Source: Acinetobacter sp. HR7 (lineage in GTDB: Bacteria; Pseudomonadota; Gammaproteobacteria; Pseudomonadales; Moraxellaceae). Taken from it: a stretch of 64,000 bases of DNA. The notes beneath the pieces were generated by a model. The model did not search any database. It was not told where the DNA came from and was given only the letters and a program-made list of their open reading frames with translations. How positions within the stretch are numbered: position 1 is the first letter of the stretch; the number at the start of each line of letters is the position of its first letter. The position numbers and the translations under genes are program-made. Below are positions 10,425 to 20,513 of this stretch, one piece after another. The stretch covers positions 1 through 64,000 of the forward strand of contig NZ_JPQO01000157.1 of NCBI RefSeq assembly GCF_000773685.1, in the 5' to 3' direction.

Positions 10425-11444
10425 TTAATCGCGATAACCATTCGGATTCTGCTTCTGCCAGTTCCAGCTGTCTGCCAACATATCTTCTAGACCATATTTC
10501 GGCGTCCAGCCCAATTCCTTTAATGCACGTGTATTGTCTGCAAAACAGGTGGCGACATCCCCTTCACGTCTTGCTACAAATTCGAATGGAATCGTCACCC
10601 CGTTCACCTGCTCAAAGGTATTCTTAACCTGCAGAACTGAAATTCCGTTACCGGTACCGATGTTCCAGACACGGCAACCCTGTGTATCCAGTCGATTATT
10701 TAATGCACACAGATGTGCATTGGCAAGATCTACGACATGAATATAATCTCGCACTCCTGTCCCATCTGGCGTGTCATAATCATGACCAAAAACAGCCAGT
10801 TTTTCACGACGTCCTACTGCAACCTGAGTCACATAAGGCATTAAATTATTAGGAATTCCTTGTGGATCTTCTCCAATCTGCCCACTCTTGTGAGCACCGA
10901 CTGGATTAAAATAGCGCAACAAGGCAATGGACCAGCGTTCATCTGCAGCTGATAACTTTTGCAGTAATTGCTCAACAATCAGCTTGGTATAGCCATAGTT
11001 ATTGGTTGGCATTCCTGTTGGCATATCTTCATTTAAAGGGGAAATATTGCTTTCCCCATATACGGTAGCTGAAGAACTGAATACAAGTTTAAATACTCGC
11101 GCGCGCTGCATCGCCTGAAACAGACTGATGGAACCTGCAATGTTATTGTCAAAGTATTCCAACGGAATCTGTTGACTCTCACCTACGGCTTTCAAACCAG
11201 CAAAATGAATCACGGCATCAATCTGATGTGTTTGGAAAATCTGATCAAGAATTTTTTGATCACGGATATCGCCTTGGACAAAATCCAGTGTTTTTGAGGC
11301 TAGAGCCTGAACTCGATGGAGTGATTCTTCAGAACTGTTGGAAAGATTATCCAACACGACAACTTCATGCCCAGCGTTTAATAATTCCAGACAGGTATGA
11401 GAACCGATATAACCAGCCCCACCTGTTACCAATACTTTAGCCAC
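10425..11444 (-). CDS. galE: UDP-glucose 4-epimerase
   Basis: Extended short-chain dehydrogenase of 339 aa that epimerises UDP-glucose and UDP-galactose (in Acinetobacter this locus copy is also called gne1 and may also accept N-acetylated sugars). The NAD-binding GGAGYIGSH is at the N-terminus and the catalytic pair is in [10 protein letters not shown]. Position and neighbours match the precursor module galU-ugd-gpi-gne1-pgm of Acinetobacter. The start overlaps the 3' end of gpi by 8 bp, indicating cotranscription. Confidence 0.92.
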   Translation of the reverse strand: MAKVLVTGGAGYIGSHTCLELLNAGHEVVVLDNLSNSSEESLHRVQALASKTLDFVQGDIRDQKILDQIFQTHQIDAVIHFAGLKAVGESQQIPLEYFDNNIAGSISLFQAMQRARVFKLVFSSSATVYGESNISPLNEDMPTGMPTNNYGYTKLIVEQLLQKLSAADERWSIALLRYFNPVGAHKSGQIGEDPQGIPNNLMPYVTQVAVGRREKLAVFGHDYDTPDGTGVRDYIHVVDLANAHLCALNNRLDTQGCRVWNIGTGNGISVLQVKNTFEQVNGVTIPFEFVARREGDVATCFADNTRALKELGWTPKYGLEDMLADSWNWQKQNPNGYRD

Positions 11445-13110
11445 CCTGTTTCCCCATTAAAATTTGAATTAAACCTTGTGTCGATGTATCTAACTTAGAT
11501 AAGTCAGTTTGTTCACCGTTCAGTATCGGCAATAACTGATTCGCAATTTCCTTGCCTTTTTCTACGCCCCATTGGTCAAATGGATTGATATTCCAAAGCA
11601 CCGATTGCACAAAGACTTTATGTTCATACAATGCAATCAGCATACCTAAACTATAAGGATTCAATTCCTGCAACAAAATCGTCGAGCTTGGCTGATTACC
11701 TTCGTATTGTTTATACATTGGTAAGTCTGCAAGTTCTGCTATGTCTAAGGCCTGATTACCAAAAGCTAGCAGTCGTGACTGAGCCAGACAGTTAGACAGG
11801 GCCAGATGATGCTGTTCAATCAATGCTTCTGCATTGTCTGCATAGGTAAACTGGTTGGCGTTATAACGCTGCACGGGTGTAATAAAGTCACAGCTGACCG
11901 ACTGGGTTCCCTGATGCAGCAACTGGTAGAAAGCATGCTGGGCATTTGGCCCTACCTCACCCCAGATGATTGGGCAAGTATCCCACTCCACCTTATTACC
12001 ATTACGTTGAATGGATTTACCGTTAGATTCCATTTCCAGCTGTTGCAAATAAGAAGCAAAATATTTCAAACGCCCATCATATGGCAATACCGCATGGGTT
12101 TGGATATCAAGGAAATTATTATTCCAGATACCCAATAAGCCCATCAATACAGGAATATTCTGCTCAAAGGGGGCAGTCTGGAAATGTTGATCAACGGCAT
12201 AAGCCCCTGCCAGGAAATGCTTAAAGCCTTGCACCCCAATCGTTAAGGCAATTGGCAGACCAATACAGGACCAAAGTGAATAACGACCACCAACCCAATC
12301 CCAAAGCTGGAACTGATTTTCTGGAGCAATGCCCCACGCGGTCATTTTGTCTGGTTTAGTCGATACCCCAATAAAATGATGTTTCAGCGTTTGCTTATCT
12401 TGCCCTAAAGTCTTTTCTAACCAAAGACGAACTGTTTGGGCATTCGAGAGGGTATCAATCGTACCGAAAGATTTAGACGAAATAATAAATAAAGTTGTTT
12501 CAGGACGCAGTTTATGTAGCAGCTCAGAAAGCTGGCTACCATCCATCGTCGATACAAAATGCACATTAAGTGGCTTTTGTGTTGGCTGCTTGAAGTCAGA
12601 TAAAGCCTGAGTCGCCATTAAAGGCCCAAGGTCCGAACCCCCAACGCCGATATTCACTACATCCTGAATGACTTCACCAGTCGCACCACGGTATTGACCG
12701 GCATGAATCTTTTCAACCAACGCAAACATGCGTTTGAGCTGAGCATGTACCTGCTTGGCCAGTTGATTATACTTTTTATCTTTTTCTGGCAAACGCAATG
12801 CCCAGTGCATTGCAGCACGCTGCTCGGTATAGTTGATTTCTTCTTGAGAAAAGAGTTTCTTGATCCACTGATTTAAGTCCTGGGCTTGGGCAAACCGCAC
12901 CAAGGCCTGCATTACTTTTTGATCAACACGATGTTTACTGTAGTCAAAGATAATCGGATCAAGATTTACTGAAAAACGCTCAAAACGGTTCTCATCCTGC
13001 TGAAATAATTCAGTGAGATGCATAGGCTCAAACTGTTGCTTTAAACTGTTTAGACGGTTCAGTACTGTTTCAGTATCTTCCACGGTATAAGGTAGTATTT
13101 TTTGTTCCAT
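11437..13110 (-). CDS. pgi: Glucose-6-phosphate isomerase
   Basis: 557-aa isomerase (called gpi in Acinetobacter K-locus nomenclature) interconverting glucose 6-phosphate and fructose 6-phosphate. Family signatures [32 protein letters not shown] and [15 protein letters not shown] are visible. Its start overlaps the ugd-like stop by one base and its end overlaps galE by 8 bp, so the genes form a compact operon. It links central metabolism with supply of glucose 1-phosphate and, via GlmS, amino sugars. Confidence 0.96.
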   Translation of the reverse strand: MEQKILPYTVEDTETVLNRLNSLKQQFEPMHLTELFQQDENRFERFSVNLDPIIFDYSKHRVDQKVMQALVRFAQAQDLNQWIKKLFSQEEINYTEQRAAMHWALRLPEKDKKYNQLAKQVHAQLKRMFALVEKIHAGQYRGATGEVIQDVVNIGVGGSDLGPLMATQALSDFKQPTQKPLNVHFVSTMDGSQLSELLHKLRPETTLFIISSKSFGTIDTLSNAQTVRLWLEKTLGQDKQTLKHHFIGVSTKPDKMTAWGIAPENQFQLWDWVGGRYSLWSCIGLPIALTIGVQGFKHFLAGAYAVDQHFQTAPFEQNIPVLMGLLGIWNNNFLDIQTHAVLPYDGRLKYFASYLQQLEMESNGKSIQRNGNKVEWDTCPIIWGEVGPNAQHAFYQLLHQGTQSVSCDFITPVQRYNANQFTYADNAEALIEQHHLALSNCLAQSRLLAFGNQALDIAELADLPMYKQYEGNQPSSTILLQELNPYSLGMLIALYEHKVFVQSVLWNINPFDQWGVEKGKEIANQLLPILNGEQTDLSKLDTSTQGLIQILMGKQGG

Positions 13111-14366
13111 TAGCGTCCGACCCCTTTATAAGCAAAGCCTTGTGCTTTCACGTATTCCGGATTATAGATATTCCGACCATCCAGAATTAAGGGATGTTGC
13201 ATCGTTTTCAGTAAAGTTGAGTAACTTGGACTCCAGTACTGTTTCCAAGCAGTAACCACACAGAGTGCATGAGCTCCCTCTGCAGCAATATATTGATCAG
13301 TGCAATACACCAAATCCTTACGCTGACCATACACTTTTTCGATTTCGGTCAAGGCTTGTGGATCATGCAGTCTTACTGTTACCCCTTGGGCCCATAATGC
13401 TGCCAGCATGGCATGAATCGGCGATTGCTGAATACGGGCTGTATTTTCCTTAAAAGAAGCTCCCCAAATAGCCACAGTTTTCCCGCTCAGATCGCCATGG
13501 TAATAATTCCATAGCTTGCGAAACAGAATTTCCTTCTGCTGCTCATTAATTTCCCAGACCTGAGCCAACAGCTGACTTTTAGCGCCTGTATCAGATACAG
13601 TACTCGCCAAGGTTTGCACATCATGCGAGAAGTTTTCTCCCCCAAATCCGGCGCCAGGATACAGATAGGAAGAGCCAATACGGCTGTCTGCGGCCATACC
13701 TTGGCGTACATTCTCAACATCAATACCAAGTTTTTCTGCCACACCAGCCAGGTCATTGATATAACTGATCCGGGTTGCCAACATGCCGGAAACACTGAGT
13801 TTAGTGAATTCTGCATCAAGTACTGGCATAAACAGGTATTGCTGTTCACGTGGAAATAAAGGTCTAAGCAGTTCCTTCAAAGTCGTCTTTGCTGCTTCCT
13901 TACTACACCCCACGATGAGTTGGCGAGCATCTGTCAAACTACGTAGCGCATTGCCCTCCTGAATCACATCCGGTAGATAAATCCAGTCATCATTAGGCAG
14001 TATTTGTTGAAATCTTTCTGTACCATGCAGACCCAAAGTAGAGGCATTAATCATCAGCTTAGGATGAATAATTGGGCGCCGCTGCAGATCACGCAGAATT
14101 TCGACGGCTTGTACTTTTTCAGTGGGGCTAAAGCTGAACAGGTAAGCATCCACATTCAGCGGAATATCATCAAACTTGCAGTAATTGAGAAAACCTTTGT
14201 TATTCTGTTTATTCAGTAACTGCTGTACTGCTTCATCCTGAGCATACACCAGTTCAGAATCCGGTCTTTTTAGCAAATCACACCAGAAGACTTGATGGCC
14301 ACATTCAGATAGTAATGCTGCCATAACGCCTGAGTATAAGGTATGCCCAAATACTGCAATGTTCAT
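13110..14366 (-). CDS. ugd: UDP-glucose 6-dehydrogenase family protein with altered active site
   Basis: 418-aa member of the UDP-glucose/GDP-mannose dehydrogenase family in the exact position of ugd in Acinetobacter K loci. Fold features remain, but the catalytic motif, normally GFGGSCFPKD, reads [10 protein letters not shown] at 240-249, so the nucleophilic Cys is Asn245. The Asn four residues after the conserved Lys (K189 here) is Ser193. The nucleotide-binding glycine motif is GHTLYSG. Oxidation of UDP-glucose by the usual thioester route therefore looks unlikely from sequence alone. Start at ATG 14366 is preferred to the in-frame TTG at 14378. Whether this divergence is typical for the genus I cannot check. 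Confidence 0.78.
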   Translation of the reverse strand: MNIAVFGHTLYSGVMAALLSECGHQVFWCDLLKRPDSELVYAQDEAVQQLLNKQNNKGFLNYCKFDDIPLNVDAYLFSFSPTEKVQAVEILRDLQRRPIIHPKLMINASTLGLHGTERFQQILPNDDWIYLPDVIQEGNALRSLTDARQLIVGCSKEAAKTTLKELLRPLFPREQQYLFMPVLDAEFTKLSVSGMLATRISYINDLAGVAEKLGIDVENVRQGMAADSRIGSSYLYPGAGFGGENFSHDVQTLASTVSDTGAKSQLLAQVWEINEQQKEILFRKLWNYYHGDLSGKTVAIWGASFKENTARIQQSPIHAMLAALWAQGVTVRLHDPQALTEIEKVYGQRKDLVYCTDQYIAAEGAHALCVVTAWKQYWSPSYSTLLKTMQHPLILDGRNIYNPEYVKAQGFAYKGVGR

Positions 14367-14380
14367 AGTTATATCCAACT

Positions 14381-15256
14381 TTAGAGTTTTAGTTCCTGAA
14401 TCAGCGCTTTAAATGATTCACCCAGTTTTGGATGATCAATCCCATAATGTAGTACAGCTTTGAGATAACCGAGTTTGCTACCACAGTCAAAAGTCTGGCC
14501 TTTCATACGGTATGCTTCAACTGTATCAGTTTGCTGCAACATGGCAATGGCATCTGTCAGCTGAATTTCGTTACCTGCGCCACGTGGCGTCTGTTCCAAT
14601 AACTGCATAATTTTTGCAGGCAGGATATAACGACCTACCACAGACAGATTTGAAGGTGCAGTACCAACAGCAGGTTTCTCGACAATGCCTTGCATCACTG
14701 TACTCTGACCTTCATCCGGAGTAGTTGCAACATCAACAATCCCATATTGATCAACCAAGTGATCCGGCACAGCTTCAACCATAATCTGGGACGCTTGAGA
14801 TTCATTAAAACGTTGAATCATCAGACTCAGGTCATTGGTTGTATCACTATCTTTCACCAGAACATCTGGTAGTAGTACAGCAAAGTCTTCATTACCTACT
14901 ACATTTTTGGCACAAAGTACTGCATGACCCAAACCTAAAGGCTGTGGCTGACGTACGCTGATCACACTAACGTGAGGAGGAAGAATCTCAGTGATCTCTT
15001 TGAGCAGATCAAATTTTTTCTTTTGTTCCAGTGTAGTCTCTAACTCAAAGCTACGGTCAAAATAGTTTTCAATCGAAGCCTTGGAAGAATGGGTCACCAG
15101 AATAATCTGTTCAATACCAGCCGCAACAGCCTCTTTGACCACATATTCAATCGCAGGGCGGTCAACCACGGTTACCATTTCTTTTGGAATAGACTTACTT
15201 GCAGGAAGAAAACGTGTGCCGAGGCCTGCAACTGGAAGAATTGCTTTCTTAATCAT
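14381..15256 (-). CDS. galU: UTP-glucose-1-phosphate uridylyltransferase
   Basis: 291-aa nucleotidyltransferase that makes UDP-glucose from glucose 1-phosphate. N-terminal [18 protein letters not shown] holds the UTP-binding loop; [26 protein letters not shown] and IVEKPAVG follow. First gene of galU-ugd-pgi-galE, with 14 bp to ugd. UDP-glucose made here feeds GalE and would feed Ugd if that protein were active. Because an IS lies upstream between pglF and galU, galU probably depends on its own promoter (see 15289-15318). Confidence 0.96.
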   Translation of the reverse strand: MIKKAILPVAGLGTRFLPASKSIPKEMVTVVDRPAIEYVVKEAVAAGIEQIILVTHSSKASIENYFDRSFELETTLEQKKKFDLLKEITEILPPHVSVISVRQPQPLGLGHAVLCAKNVVGNEDFAVLLPDVLVKDSDTTNDLSLMIQRFNESQASQIMVEAVPDHLVDQYGIVDVATTPDEGQSTVMQGIVEKPAVGTAPSNLSVVGRYILPAKIMQLLEQTPRGAGNEIQLTDAIAMLQQTDTVEAYRMKGQTFDCGSKLGYLKAVLHYGIDHPKLGESFKALIQELKL

Positions 15257-15288
15257 TGTTAACTTACTAAACTAATCGAAAGGAACAA

Positions 15289-15318
15289 ACTATATTAGTT
15301 ATCTTGATGTTCGGCAAA
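15289..15318 (-). promoter_or_regulatory. Candidate promoter of the galU operon
   Basis: On the minus strand TTTGCC and TATAGT are separated by 18 bp, with the -10 box about 33 bp before the galU start. The -10 matches 5/6 of the consensus and the -35 only 3/6, so this is tentative. Confidence 0.35.
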
Positions 15319-15828
15319 CTTTAACTTCATTGTATTATTGAAAAATTTTTAATGTCTCTTCTGACATAATCAAATATATTATATTCAATAAGTTTATAAT
15401 CCATAAACCATCTTTTATCTTGGTTCATTAATTTCAATTCATACATAATACAAATGGATTATAGCTCTAATCCTCATAGTCAGCCATGTCTTGAGTAAAA
15501 CAATAATTAATTTTAAGGATATGAACTAAATAATACTTTCTATAGCGGGTCCATTCTAAGATTATAGTCAATAAAAACTCGCATTTAACTTTAAAAGAAG
15601 AAATATGGCCTTGAAATACAGATTTGTTCAACCACACCCAGACAAACCGTAGATTCATCATTTTTTCCATCACATTTAGATGAAACTTAATCAATTATTT
15701 TATGATACTTTAATCAATAAATTTAGATAGACTCATTTATCAAACAACAGAAAACTCTGCATTCACATAATTTTTATTTCAAAAATTTAAACCATATAAT
15801 AAATTTTATTTTTTAATCATAAAGTTAT
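15319..15828. other. AT-rich gene-poor interval left of the IS
   Basis: About 500 bp that are visibly richer in A and T than the flanking genes. The only notable frame is a minus-strand one of 75 codons (15467-15694) opening with TTG, with no ribosome-binding site and no similarity I recognise. It could be chance or the eroded remainder of a gene lost from the glycan locus. Confidence 0.4.
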
Positions 15829-15838
15829 GATACATTTA

Positions 15839-15855
15839 GGGTCTATTGACATTTA
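15839..15855 (+). repeat. Left terminal inverted repeat of the IS
   Basis: GGGTCTATTGACATTTA. Two mismatches (positions 5 and 7) to the right end. Confidence 0.85.
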
Positions 15856-15915
15856 CTGTGCAAAAAAATAGCGAGAAAGTAGAATTTAATCGCCAAACCA
15901 AATCTACTCCTCGCT

Positions 15916-16679
15916 ATGCCTCGTACAATGTTGACAGGTCAACACTGGTCTAAGTTAGAAACCATTTTCCGTAATTTTCGTATTTATCTCAAACAAAATC
16001 TTCGAAATTTTATCGAAGCTATTCTTTTTAGAATTCATACAGGCTGCCTATGGAGGGATTTACCCGCTGCCTTTGGAAAACCAAGTTCTATATTTAAGAA
16101 GTTTTCCCGATGGTCAAAAGATAATAAGTTATTAAAAATATTTAAGTTAATTTCATCTGATGCTGATTTGGAATGGGGGTTTATTGATGCCAGCCATGTG
16201 AGAGCTCATCAGCACGCTACAGGAATCAGGTATCAGGCAATTTCAAAAAGTATCGGTGGAAACAGTTCTAAAATTCATTTGGCGGTTGATTCTAATGGGA
16301 CCCCTGTTCAGTTTCTGATAGAAGATGGCACGACCCACGATGTAAAAGTGGCAGGGAACTTAGTTACAGCATAGACCTAAATGAGACAAAAATTCTCTGT
16401 GCCGATAAAGGGTATGACTCTAAGTTATTGAGAAAACAGATAGAAAGTACAGGTACTAAAGCCAATATTCCCAAGAAATCCAATACGCTTTCAAATAACG
16501 ATCATATGGATTGGTATTTATATAAAATTAGGCATTTAATTGAAAATGCCTTTGCAAGGCTAAAGCAATTTAGAAGAATTGCCACACGCTATGACAAGCT
16601 AAAGCGAAACTATGAAAATTCTGTTGTTTTAGTTTGTATCTTTATTTGGCTACCATTATTAAATGTCAACAAACCCTAA
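15916..16679 (+). pseudogene. IS5-family DDE transposase in two frames
   Basis: Frame 1 (15916-16374) carries the N-terminal DUF4096-like part (CLWRDLPAAFGK) and the first catalytic Asp in GFIDASHVRAHQHA. The rest (CADKGYDS with the second Asp; IENAFARLKQFRRIATRYDK with the Glu) is in the -1 frame, read from about 16366 to 16679. Inserting one base after GTT at 16363-16365 would restore a continuous protein, so either a base was lost or a programmed frameshift is used; no A6G-type slippery run is visible at the junction. The stop codon TAA is formed outside the element by the duplicated TA plus the next base. Confidence 0.8.
16660..16676 (-). repeat. Right terminal inverted repeat of the IS
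   Basis: Reads GGGTTTGTTGACATTTA on the minus strand, matching the left end at 15 of 17 positions. Confidence 0.85.
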
Positions 16680-16748
16680 TTAAATGTATCTAAAAAATTT
16701 ATCTATAGAATATTATAAATACAATATAAATTTAAAAACCCTTAGAAA

Positions 16749-18602
16749 TTATTCTTTTGACTGACTATAACCATCCACATACTCTTTAAGAATACTTATT
16801 AAATCTTCTATTTTTTGTTGATTTATTATATTAACAAAAATAACAAATACATTAGAAATAATTGAAAAATCAAAATACTTCTCAAAAGACTTCAAAATCC
16901 GCTGATGTTCTGTAGATTTTACTCCTTCGGCATTAATCAATAATTCTTCATATAACTTTTCACCCGGACGCAATCCAGTAAACTGAATTTCGATATCACC
17001 TACCCCATTTTCATCGATAGGCCGTAAGCCACTTAAACGGATCATCTGTTTTGCTAAGTCCACAATTTTTACTGGCTCACCCATATCCAATAAAAATACA
17101 TCACCGCCAGTCCCCATTGCGCCGGCCTGAATCACCAACTGTGCCGCTTCAGGGATGGTCATGAAGTAACGCGTTACATCTGGGTGAGTGACTGTTACAG
17201 GCCCACCGTGAGCTATCTGTTTTTTAAACAGCGGTACTACTGAACCTGATGAACCAAGCACATTACCAAAACGCACAATACTTATCTGGGTTTGCGGTTT
17301 GGTTGCAGCAAGCCCCTGACAATACAGCTCCGCCATACGTTTAGAAGCGCCCATGACATTAGTTGGTCGTACTGCTTTATCTGTTGAAATCAGAACAAAG
17401 GTTTCTACGCCTTGATTCACTGCAGCATCAACGCTACGTGCGGTACCAATAGACGTGTTATAAATCCCTTCAAAAGGATTGGCTTCGACCAAAGGAACAT
17501 GCTTGTATGCTGCCGCATGATAAACAGTTTGCACCTGATATTGTGCTAGTACTCTTTCAAGTTTTGTTTGATTGGTTACTGATCCTAATATTGGAACAAC
17601 CTTTACACCTGGGCTTTGTAATTCCCGGTCAATGGAATACAAGGCAAATTCAGACATTTCAAACAGAACTAGCAATTTAGGTTGGTGCTTGACAATCTGG
17701 CGGCATAATTCCGAACCAATTGACCCCCCTGCTCCAGTGACCATCACCACTTTATTTTTTATATTTTTTTCGAGCAACTCAGGTTTTGGTGGAACTGGAT
17801 CACGACCAAGCAAATCAATAATATCCACTTCCCGGATATCGGAGACTTTCACCTGTCCATCGACCAGCTGGGTCACGCCAGGCAATTCCATGATTTTCAC
17901 ATCGGACTGTTCAAAGGATTCAATTATTTCCTTTTTGCGGGCACGCCCAACTGAAGGCATGGCCAGTAAAATTTCTTCAATATGAAACTTACGGAATTTA
18001 CCTAAAACTCTTTTTGGCGCATAGATTTTTAAACCACTGAGTGACTGCCCTTGCAGCGAAGTTTTGTCATCAATAAAACAAACCGGTAGATAATTATCTG
18101 AACGAAATAATGCCGCCGCAATTTGCTGACCCGCTAAACCTGCCCCATAAATCGCAACACGTTTACGGTTAGCTTTTTTAGCAAAGGTGCGCAAAGTCAA
18201 ATAACGGATCAGCGCACGACTCCACCACATCCAGGAAAACAGCACAAAGCCATACATGAGCGGGATGCTCATCGGAATAAAGGCTAGGTCCAGTTTCTTG
18301 ACTGCGTACAGAACAACAATCTGGATAAAAGTCGCGATAGAAAGTCGCAGCAGATAATCTTCATTAAATGAACGGACAATTGCACTATAAATTCCCATCA
18401 GGGCAAAAATCAGAACACCAAATACCCCGACATAGAGATACCAGAACTCTAGCCCTCCCATGACAGAGACATTCGGTCGAGCCAGACGAATGGCGTAGAC
18501 CAGCCACATAATCACCGGCAAGACACAGATATCCATTGCCACCAGTACAATCTGTTTCTGGTGACGTGGCAAGGATGCAAGATATCGGATAATGTCTTTC
18601 AC
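16749..18602 (-). CDS. pglF: UDP-N-acetylglucosamine 4,6-dehydratase, membrane-anchored (PglF/FlaA1 large type)
   Basis: 617 aa. About four N-terminal membrane segments (residues 20-135) are followed by a Rossmann CoA-binding-like domain (VAIYGAGLAGQQI near 149) and a polysaccharide-biosynthesis dehydratase domain (VTGAGGSIGSELC near 289). The catalytic block is STDKAVRPTNVMGASKR, in which Met replaces the usual SDR Tyr as in PglF-type enzymes. It should convert UDP-GlcNAc to the 4-keto-6-deoxy sugar, first step to UDP-diacetylbacillosamine. Last gene of the pgl/tvi operon; in Acinetobacter K-locus nomenclature this type is called gdr. Inner membrane, cytoplasmic face. Confidence 0.92.
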   Translation of the reverse strand: MKDIIRYLASLPRHQKQIVLVAMDICVLPVIMWLVYAIRLARPNVSVMGGLEFWYLYVGVFGVLIFALMGIYSAIVRSFNEDYLLRLSIATFIQIVVLYAVKKLDLAFIPMSIPLMYGFVLFSWMWWSRALIRYLTLRTFAKKANRKRVAIYGAGLAGQQIAAALFRSDNYLPVCFIDDKTSLQGQSLSGLKIYAPKRVLGKFRKFHIEEILLAMPSVGRARKKEIIESFEQSDVKIMELPGVTQLVDGQVKVSDIREVDIIDLLGRDPVPPKPELLEKNIKNKVVMVTGAGGSIGSELCRQIVKHQPKLLVLFEMSEFALYSIDRELQSPGVKVVPILGSVTNQTKLERVLAQYQVQTVYHAAAYKHVPLVEANPFEGIYNTSIGTARSVDAAVNQGVETFVLISTDKAVRPTNVMGASKRMAELYCQGLAATKPQTQISIVRFGNVLGSSGSVVPLFKKQIAHGGPVTVTHPDVTRYFMTIPEAAQLVIQAGAMGTGGDVFLLDMGEPVKIVDLAKQMIRLSGLRPIDENGVGDIEIQFTGLRPGEKLYEELLINAEGVKSTEHQRILKSFEKYFDFSIISNVFVIFVNIINQQKIEDLISILKEYVDGYSQSKE

Positions 18603-18661
18603 AAAGGACTCGGGTTCAGATCTAAAAATCAGGGAAGGCGTAAATTATACGCTGTTTTTGA

Positions 18662-19834
18662 CTATGCAATACGGGCAATCACTTGCTGAATCACATCTAC
18701 ATTTTTTTGCAGGCTTTGTTCAGACAAGGTTGGATGCACCACAAACATCAGGCTGCTTTCACCTAGTTGTTGGGCATTCTGCAAACGCTGAGCCGGACAC
18801 CATGGTGTCCCTTCAAAAGCTTTCTCCAGATACACCTCTGAACAGGATCCGCTAAAACATGGCACACCCAGTGCATTGATTTCTGCCATGATGCGATCCC
18901 GTGACCAGGCTTCTGGCAAAGCATCGACATTAACCTGTACATAGCATTTATAGGCTGCATGCACATAATCCGCTGATGGTTTGGCTACAGTAAAATAAGG
19001 GCTATTTTCAAAAGCGGCTTGGATACGTGCCATATTGGCATTACGTACCGCAGTCCATTCCGGCATTTTTTTCAATTGAATACGACCAATCACCGCCTGC
19101 ATTTCCATCATGCGCCAGTTAGTCCCAAAGCTGTCATGTAGCCAGCGGAATCCTGGTGGATGCTGCTTGTTATACACGCTGTCATAATTTTTGCCATGGT
19201 CTTTATAAGACCACATTTTTTTCCACAGCACTTCATCATTGGTAGTGACCATGCCGCCTTCACCACCCGTAGTCATAATCTTGTCCTGACAGAATGACCA
19301 GGCGCCGATATGCCCGATAGAACCAGCAGATTTGCCTTTATACATGGCACCATGCGCTTGGGCACAGTCTTCGATCACATATAGGCCTTTTTCTTCAGCC
19401 AGTTGCATGATCGGATCCATGTCACACATCCAGCCTGCCAGATGCACGCAGATAATGGCTTTGGTATTTTGAGTCAGTACTGCTTCAATGGTACGGCGGG
19501 AAATATCCTGAGAATCCAGCTCCACGTCCGCAAAGACCGGATTAGCGCCCGCAGTGACAATCGAGCTTGCTGAAGCTAGGAAAGTCCGTGAAGTGACAAT
19601 CACATCATCCCCTGTCCCGATTCCCAAAGCTTTCAGTGCCACATCCAACGCAACCGTGCCATTAGCCACCGCAACGGCATGTTTAGTCCCCACAAACTGC
19701 GCAAATTCCTTTTCAAATGCACGGCATTCCTGACCAGTCCAGTAATTGACTTTATTTGACAAAAGAACCTTTGATACCGCGTCTGCTTCCTCTTGAGTAA
19801 AGCTTGGCCACGGCTCAAATGCAGTGTTTAACAT
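18662..19834 (-). CDS. pglE: UDP-4-keto-6-deoxy-GlcNAc aminotransferase (PglE-like)
   Basis: 390-aa PLP-dependent DegT/DnrJ/EryC1 aminotransferase. The PLP-binding Lys is in WSFCQDKIMTTGGEGG near residue 185; IEDCAQAHGA near 154 supplies the Asp that contacts the pyridine nitrogen. It should add the 4-amino group to the PglF product using glutamate. Start at ATG 19834 is chosen over an in-frame start at 19873 because AGGA lies 8 nt upstream and it avoids overlap with pglD. It follows pglD by 22 bp and precedes pglF. Confidence 0.92.
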   Translation of the reverse strand: MLNTAFEPWPSFTQEEADAVSKVLLSNKVNYWTGQECRAFEKEFAQFVGTKHAVAVANGTVALDVALKALGIGTGDDVIVTSRTFLASASSIVTAGANPVFADVELDSQDISRRTIEAVLTQNTKAIICVHLAGWMCDMDPIMQLAEEKGLYVIEDCAQAHGAMYKGKSAGSIGHIGAWSFCQDKIMTTGGEGGMVTTNDEVLWKKMWSYKDHGKNYDSVYNKQHPPGFRWLHDSFGTNWRMMEMQAVIGRIQLKKMPEWTAVRNANMARIQAAFENSPYFTVAKPSADYVHAAYKCYVQVNVDALPEAWSRDRIMAEINALGVPCFSGSCSEVYLEKAFEGTPWCPAQRLQNAQQLGESSLMFVVHPTLSEQSLQKNVDVIQQVIARIA

Positions 19835-19856
19835 GGGTATTTCCTGGTTGAGAGAT

Positions 19857-20513
19857 TTATTTAGACTCGACAATGCGAGCCGGATTGCCGACCACAGTCA
19901 CGCCGGCGGGGACACTTTTGGTGACCACGGCGCCCATACCGACGACAGCACCACGGCCAATCACCAAAGGCTGATCTGGTGTGCCCTGCTTGATCATCGC
20001 TCCGGCACCGATATAAGCATGGTCTTCAATATGAATATTACCGTTACATTTTACCCCTGGTGCAAAAGTAACAAAATCCCCAATCACACAATCATGCTCT
20101 ACATAACTGTATAAATTGGCATGGAAGCATTTACCGATCTGGATATTCGAAGCAATGGTCACAAATGGACTTAAGGCAGCACCGGCGGCAATTTTTGCCT
20201 GATCCATCAATACTACATTATCGGCCTGAATCGACCAGAGATGAATCCCATCCTGTTCAAGTCGCTGGGCAATTTTTTCCCGAACACGGCTATTGGCAAT
20301 CGCGATCTGCACCGCTTTAACCTCTGCAGATTCATTAATAAATGCTGCATAATTCATAGCACGATGACCATTAATCTGGGCGATTTCTATCAGGGCATCA
20401 TCAATAAACACGATTTCAGATAGATCATTGTCACGTGCCAGTTGCTGCCGCGCTACCGGCATCAGGCTACGGCCACAGCCGGAAGCACCATAAATCGCAT
20501 AAAGCTGGGTCAT
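19857..20513 (-). CDS. pglD: UDP-4-amino sugar N-acetyltransferase (PglD-like)
   Basis: 218-aa trimeric left-handed beta-helix acetyltransferase completing UDP-N,N'-diacetylbacillosamine with acetyl-CoA. The N-terminal Rossmann-like part begins LYAIYGASGCGRS; hexapeptide repeats start near 105. The catalytic His is in YVEHDCVIGDF (His140), and the C-terminal GNPARIV is typical. It overlaps pglC by 4 bp (ATGA), evidence for translational coupling in the pglC-D-E-F series. Confidence 0.92.
   Translation of the reverse strand: MTQLYAIYGASGCGRSLMPVARQQLARDNDLSEIVFIDDALIEIAQINGHRAMNYAAFINESAEVKAVQIAIANSRVREKIAQRLEQDGIHLWSIQADNVVLMDQAKIAAGAALSPFVTIASNIQIGKCFHANLYSYVEHDCVIGDFVTFAPGVKCNGNIHIEDHAYIGAGAMIKQGTPDQPLVIGRGAVVGMGAVVTKSVPAGVTVVGNPARIVESK

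Larger units (their letters stand above)
15839..16676 (+). mobile_element. IS5-family insertion sequence (IS427-like), 838 bp
   Basis: Bounded by 17-bp terminal inverted repeats, GGGTCTATTGACATTTA on the left and the complement of GGGTTTGTTGACATTTA on the right (15 of 17 matching). A TA is duplicated at 15837-15838 and 16677-16678. The single transposase is split into two frames, as in many IS427-group elements. Length and the short TA target duplication fit that group. It lies between pglF and galU, inside the glycan gene cluster, in a non-coding site. Confidence 0.88.
15829..16690. repeat. 22-bp palindrome split by the IS
   Basis: Removing the IS and one copy of the duplicated TA joins 15829-15838 to 16679-16690 and yields a perfect 22-bp palindrome with halves GATACATTTAA and TTAAATGTATC. 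It lies about 60 bp downstream of the pglF stop. The half-site shares ACATTTAA with the inner end of the IS terminal repeats. Confidence 0.8.
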
